Assembly (NCBI GenBank): GCA_051294375.1
Contig: CM119263.1
Coordinates: forward strand, 19,470,304-19,534,303
DNA from: Paraspadella gotoi
Lineage: Eukaryota; Chaetognatha
DNA length: 64,000 nucleotides
Direction: 5' to 3'
Shown: piece after piece, positions 58,801 through 64,000 of the stretch
Layout: every line of letters starts with the position of its first letter
Numbering within the stretch: the stretch's first letter is position 1
Program-made: the position numbers and the translations under genes
The notes under the pieces: generated by a model
The model's input: the letters and a program-made list of their open reading frames with translations, nothing else
What the model was told of the DNA's origin: nothing
The model's database searches: none

Positions 58801-61800
58801 TCGTAAAAAGAAAAGTCGTCGTAGAGAAGCGGCTGGAACGTCCAAATGCGAGAGAAAGATGGTTGCGATGGATCGGCCGGAATCAGAATCGCGTCGAGGT
58901 CTTAATGAGCAAACGTTAAAATGTTAACGAATAGTAAAAATAGTAAAAAACTGTAATGACTTGCCGCCCGTTGTAGCGTCTTACAGTATGATTTTTCTCG
59001 TTTGTAACATTTCGTGATATTATGTCTAATGTAACTAAGAAACCGTAAAATTTTAAGAGATTAATGATAGTTTTTGAAGGTCTCGGTTTTGCATTTTTTA
59101 TGATGTATAATGTATATTGTATGTAACATATTTGTAATAAGTCTTCGTTATTAAATGACTGTCAATTGGGAGGAGGTCAAATTTGAAACTTCAATTTATC
59201 TATTGTTTTGGCTGATTAAAAAGTACTTAAAATTAAAGCGAAAATAAATATGAGGTAACATGTACCATTCTTCTCCTCTTTAAAACGAAGTGAAAATTGA
59301 AGTGCTGGCAAAATGCAACATTTCGCATCCTAATTACTATACCAGTACATAAGGCTTCATATTAGAAAATGCTCTTTCGTTTTTTCGAACCAAGAATTAG
59401 TTCTGACCAAATCACTGAACCAAATTTTACATGATTTTGCATACACTATCCCAATGGCCATACCAATAAGACTATCGAGGTGATTTTCAATATTTTACCC
59501 TTGAGCTAACTTAGCTCAGCTAAGATACAGATACAAGATACACCCCACGGGGGTGAAAAAAATGACCATTTTTTTTATTTAAAGATTCAAAAATTTGTGT
59601 GATCAATTGCATTTATTTTTACAACATATCCTTACATTTTAACGCTTGTTCGTCGGAGGCGTTGACGACGTACAACGCAAGTTCGATAAAATTGACAACC
59701 ATATCTGTTTCGTTTCTCGACGCCTCATCGCAGGAGGATGGCGTTTCGTCGAATATCAAATGTTTCATCAGAATGGGCCAATAGTCGAGCCTCTCGAAAA
59801 AAGAAGGGCAACTCGTCACTATATCGATCTGGTCGAAGATCAGCTCCAACTTAGAAGAGTTGGCCACGTCAAGGACGAAAGGCCTGGCGAAGGCTACGGC
59901 TTCGGAAACCACGTCAGTCTTCGGGTCAAAATCGTCGACGCCGAGAACGTCAATGACGACGGGCAAGAGGCCAAAATGGAGTTGTTCGTCGGAAAGGCGA
60001 TCGAGTAAATCACGACTGGACTCCTCGTGCTCGAAGAAGCGAACGATGAAGTGGTTCAGCAAGCGTTGCAGAGCGAATAACGAGTCGCGGACCACTTGGA
60101 TGAAAGTGTCGAGTGAGTGATCCATGGCGTACACGCGCTTGTTGATCCGAAAGAAAAGGTTTCGCCGAAAACTTTTTACTTCCGATTCCATGTTGGAATC
60201 TCGGAAAAGACAGAATCTTTGACGGGATCTTGATAGACGAGTGAAAACGGCATCGACGATGGTGGAATTGTAGTCCGAAGCTGAGAGAATTGGGATAGAG
60301 AAAGGGAATTTTGAGAAAGTCAAAGTTAGGATTACGAAATTCGCATATCGAACAAATGAAAAAACCAACCATAAACTAAAAGACCTTACCTTTCTTACTC
60401 CTGTATAAAGAAAAAGTTCATTAACAAGACATTAACAATCATGACCCCAATGATCTCGTACTGGAGTTTTCTTTTTCGGGCCAAAAATTAGGATCATCGC
60501 ATAGAAACTGAAGAATTTCTCGACTGTCGGAGAACGATTTCATGTCGGGAGTGACTTTCTTGGCTCTGAAAAGCAACGGGAGAAGAACCGGCAGATCCGA
60601 CTCGACCAAGCGAAATAGTTGCTCCGTTTGATTCGCGCGGAGACGCATCATCTGGCGCGTCAAGAAAAATCGGAGGAAAAAATTGGGTTCAACTACAGAA
60701 GTACAGGCTTCATATTAGAAAATGCTCTTTCGTTTTTTTGAATCGAGAATCGGTTCTGACCAAATCACTGAACCAAATTTTACATTTTACATACAGTATC
60801 CGAATGGCCATATTCAATATTTTACTCCAAAGCTAAGATACATAAATTTAAATTAATTTTTCTTCCTTTAAACATGCTTAGTCCATCATTCTCGATATAA
60901 TTTTTGCTCTCCACTCAAAAGCTGACATGAACCTCTTATATTTATGATCCTGAAAATAGAGCAAAAATTGTTTTTTGGTCATGCATAATAAATGTACTTT
61001 TCTGAACAAGAAAACATTTCTGCATCTGCTCAGGATTAAAAAATTAATTTAAAAGGGGTCCATATTAGGGTGGAGCGATGAAAAGATTGAGTGATTGAAC
61101 ATTATTTTTTTGCTGTTTATAGATATATAATTAATGAATTTTAAATCCTTTTAAAAATTTTTTATCATAACAGTATAATAAATTCAATTATTAATGTAAT
61201 AATATCTTTATAAAATCGTTAAATTTCAAAATAATTTTATTTTTAAGAACAGATTTGGATTCGCCATAAAAAACTAAGAAACTTTTATAAAATATGTTAT
61301 ATGTTATTTTAATATTTGGATCATAAAAAATTATTAAAACGTTTTAACATATATAAGTTTTTACTACAAAGAATAAAAAAATCATGAATTTTTACCTTTT
61401 TTACACCCGTTTTAAACGCTGAAGATGACAATTTTTGATTACATATTTTATATCTTTGATTCAACTTTTTATAAAAAATCTGAATTTTTAATAACAAAAG
61501 TTTACTATTTTATAAGAATATTATTACAAATATATTATATTTTACTGTTCTGTTCCCGAGACAATATGAACAAAATATTTTTTGTACTAGTTAATCATAC
61601 CGCCTTACATCTAAATATCCTTGTTCGATCATTCAAATAATTTTTTTGTTCTCGAGTGCTCCACTCTAGTCCATATCTCGGGTCATAGGTCAAATTTCAA
61701 AAATTCCCTATTGCCCTAAAATTAATTCGTGCAAAATTTCACTGAAGTCGGACTCGTACTAGTTCTCGGTTCGAAAAAACGAAAGAGCATTTTCTAATAT

Positions 61801-62151
61801 GAAGCTGCCTAGTGCCTACGCAAATAGCAATAGAATGATTCAAAGGTAAATAAAGAAAAACTTTTGCATTAATGAAAAACACTGCCCTCGGACCTTCCTT
61901 GCATCGGAGGTTTGATTATATATTTGAAGGAAGTCGGCGGAAATCTCGAAGATGAGGATATATGGGTAAAAGAAAGGGTTTTTGAAGAATTCAGGTTGTG
62001 CCGCGAACACGTCTTCTACGAGAATGTCGAGGAAGCGAGATAATTTTATAACGGATTCGTCGATCGCCGAAGTCACGTCGAATAGCTGCGACGACGACGA
62101 CGACGACGATAAAAGGAGAAGAAGAAATAAAGAGCTAAAGCAATTGAACAT
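52805..62151 (-). CDS. large receptor-like protein: FN3 domains, SEA domain, TM, Pro-rich tail
   Basis: Exons: 62151-61894, 60692-60462, 60280-59636, 58900-58669, 58594-58038, 57977-57703, 56457-56148, 56070-55104, 55083-54803, 53295-52805; about 1,415 aa. Phases agree everywhere except exon 1 to 2. Signal peptide with a poly-Ser tract (CFSSLFLLLLLSSS), then ~470 residues of unrecognised, partly helical sequence. FN3-1 (DLKIAAVDDAAFVKWTPPFA ... LTPGQQYTVCVCTEY), FN3-2 (PPRNLTVSVLTNILLLSWSP), a possible third beta-domain (exon 56457), then a SEA domain (YLSLKRDLSHVFAF, ISNGSVVIDG), a juxtamembrane Cys-rich stretch, one TM helix (FSLIVVIAVVACF) and a ~330-residue Pro/Ser-rich tail with YDGG, YIVH, YDTV, YDSL and two RLPESWREV repeats. 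Probably an adhesion or mucin-like signalling receptor; no named orthologue recognised. Confidence 0.75.
53625..54359 (+). mobile_element. Helentron/DINE-like element, copy G
   Basis: From AACAAGTTTGAACAAATAAT through a TTAATTAA array and two internal units to GATCTGCTAATAAGCAGATT and CGACTAA. It is inserted in the last intron of the FN3-SEA receptor gene. Confidence 0.6.
56974..56983. other. assembly gap (10 N)
   Basis: Ten N inside a ~1.2-kb AT-rich intron of the FN3-SEA gene (56458-57702). The flanks are TTAATTAAAATAAG-type low complexity. Confidence 1.
59352..59520 (+). repeat. 5' fragment of the TIR element found at 60706
   Basis: GGCTTCATATTAGAAAATGC and the following ~120 bp (GACCAAATCACTGAACCAAA, ATGGCCATA) match the start of the 60706 element. 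No matching right end is seen nearby. It lies in intron 59635-58901 of the receptor gene. Confidence 0.65.
60706..61808 (+). mobile_element. TIR element with a nested hAT MITE
   Basis: Left end GCTTCATATTAGAAAATGCT CTTTCGTTTTTT and right end its exact reverse complement over 32 bp, with similarity to about 43 bp. Internal sequence is short (~500 bp after removing the nested MITE) and non-coding. It sits in intron 1 of the FN3-SEA gene, its left end only ~13 bp from the exon 2 acceptor. No obvious target-site duplication. Confidence 0.7.
61066..61668 (+). mobile_element. hAT-type MITE, copy 2 (603 bp, 8-bp TSD), nested
   Basis: TAGGGTGGAGCGATG... to ...GAGTGCTCCACTCTA, flanked exactly by GTCCATAT at 61058-61065 and 61669-61676. 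It matches 32482-33110 end to end and lacks a transposase. Confidence 0.9.
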
Positions 62152-64000
62152 CTCGAGGAGCTAAGGTGAATCGTCTCTGGAAATGTCTAAACTAAATTGA
62201 ACTCTGGAGATAAAGCAAAGCTGGCGGAAAAAACTCCTAAACAGCAATGAATAAGATTTATGTTTTTTTTTTCGAGTTATATAATAACGTCTTTTAAAAA
62301 CGGGGAAGTAGCATAGAACAATATTTCATTTATAAAATACTTACCGAAATGGTAAGTGCGAAAAAACATTGCAAAAACAATAATTTGCATAAATGATTGT
62401 AGACTGAACAAACAAAAATTTACAAGCTAGATGGGCAGGAATTCTTTTTTATTTTGACTTTGTATGAACCTTAAGCAAATATTTTACAAGCTTTCCAGAG
62501 AAAATATTTTTTAAAATCCATAGTATTTCTTTAGAAGGGCATAGTATTTCGGCATTAAATAATTGAAATGTTAATTTTATTATTGTCAATTTAAAAAGAA
62601 AAAAATAATAAAATTGCTTCAAAAAACAATCCAATCTTTTAAAATAAAACTATTAAGTTATGTCACGATTTAACGTCGCCGACGAATCGTCGACCTCATC
62701 GGAATGCTGATTTTAGTCCATAATACAAAGTATATGGTACATTTTCATTTTCATAACGCTAATTGTGAAGCAAAGTAAAAACAAATAAAAATAAGATAAA
62801 ATATTAAAAATATTATTACTAACAAATTCATGCATCTGAACAATTCTCACCTATTTCAGCTTATGCCTTATCCTTATTTTTTTTATAAAACAATAACCAT
62901 AGGGGGCTTTAACGATTTTGGTTTTTTTGGTTTTGTTTATTGACTATTGAAGCAAATAGAGTTTCAAACTTTAAGAAACTATTCCTTAAGTTAATTCTAA
63001 ATAAGAAATCCTATGTCCGATCCAAAGAACAAAATATCTTGTAAAACGTTGTCAAAAATTTATTTAAAAATCCCAGAGAAGAACAAGCAATCTCCCAATT
63101 TAGCTTTTTCTAGGGAGTTCGATCAATTAAGGTGATTAATTTTACATCCTTCTACGTCGTTTTTTGATTATTATAATAATTATTATTTACAACTAACGAT
63201 GAGAGAAGAAAAACTGATTCTAAAAGTTAATTTAGAAGGAAGAGTATTCCCGCACAAAATATGTATAAAAACTGAAACCACAACTGGACAATACTTTAAA
63301 ATCCAATGAGTCTACGTAAATACGAGCTAAATTTTTTTTGTTTTAATGAACGCGCAGAAAATCAGTAAAAACAAATCTCAAAATTTCCGCGGCCAGATAG
63401 TCAATGAAATGAAAATAAAATTAAAGCCCAAAGAATAAAAAACAATTTTAATAAACGGCTTACTCCCAAAAGCGATTATTCAATATTACCGAAATTTACT
63501 AAGAAATCAAGGCCGTGTCAGGGAACTGAGTTTAGTCGAGAAAAGGCAAACAGAGAAAATGACTAGGTCTTCTTGAAACAAAACTCTTTACATGATTTAA
63601 AGAACGAAGCTCATTACAAATGGGCCTCTAAGTCTAACGAACATATGAGGACCCCTACCTCGATCGGGCAGGCTCTACCCGATGAAAAATCGTTCCGAAA
63701 CCGTGTTCTTTAAGAAGAGATAGAGCAAACCTTCACTCTCTCGTGGAAGTTATCGACGTGATAATAGAAAGAAAATGCCACTAGGGACAGGACTATTACT
63801 ACTACCATTGAAATTTGATAAAAACCACTATTATTGATATATTAAAAAGGCACTTGACACTGCTGCAATGGGGGCTGCTTTTTGCTGCCGTCCGTATATG
63901 ATGCACCGCTGCAATGATGTAGTAGTTAGTTGGTTTTAGATAAAAAGATCCGTTTAGTTCTCCAAAACTGTACAATCTTTTGAACTGTTGCCCTTTGTCA
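62152..64000. other. AT-rich intergenic DNA, no gene seen
   Basis: It should start with the promoter of the FN3-SEA gene. 63655-63685 has a small hairpin (TCGGGCAGGCTCTACCCGA). No coding exon, RNA gene or known repeat could be supported. Confidence 0.5.

Overview
The window reads as nuclear DNA of an animal. Exons are relatively GC-rich, introns are short (mostly 55-170 bp), AT-rich and GT-AG, and intergenic DNA is AT-rich with many microsatellites, SINE-like, MITE-like and Helentron-like repeats. Gene content (delta-9 desaturase, MFSD8-like transporter, F5/8-type-C proteins, WAP protein, FN3-SEA receptor, GT29 sialyltransferases) is metazoan. Sialyltransferases plus a DUF4419 protein and a compact layout would fit an early-branching marine invertebrate such as a homoscleromorph sponge, but this is only a guess. 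Two 10-N assembly gaps are present. All exon models were built by hand from reading frame, splice signals and phase agreement.

Layout. 1-7 kb (+ strand): the 3' end of one gene, a small single-pass membrane protein, then an intact 8-exon stearoyl-CoA desaturase flanked by an inverted pair of a ~550 bp repeat. 7.8-9.65 kb (-): a secreted DUF4419 protein. 10.9-19.85 kb (-): two F5/8-type-C (discoidin) paralogues, one with a signal peptide and one type II membrane form. 22.4-23.75 kb (-): a secreted Met/Gly/Asn-rich WAP-domain protein. 25.6-33.8 kb (-): an MFSD8/CLN7-like lysosomal-type transporter with introns full of repeats. 34-40 kb: repeats only. 40-52.1 kb (-): five tandem ST6GalNAc-like sialyltransferase genes, with a ~1.9 kb uninterrupted homopurine tract between the third and fourth. 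52.8-62.15 kb (-): a large receptor-like protein with FN3 domains, a membrane-proximal SEA domain, a TM helix and a Pro-rich, Tyr-motif cytoplasmic tail. 62.15-64 kb: no gene seen.

How the genes fit together. From 7.8 kb on every recognised gene is on the minus strand and many are secretory-pathway products: discoidin-type adhesion proteins, a WAP protein, a mucin-like SEA receptor, and enzymes that would cap glycans with sialic acid. The sialyltransferases share one intron position and phase and must come from tandem duplication. A functional link between the glycoproteins and the transferases is inference only.

The most unusual non-coding items are: short elements carrying a hammerhead-ribozyme-like core (one flanked by a 16-bp target-site duplication, another with compensatory base changes), a hAT-type MITE present twice with clean 8-bp target-site duplications, a DINE/Helentron-like repeat family ending in a hairpin plus CTAA, a tRNA-Leu 3' fragment with its CCA tail, and the giant polypurine array.
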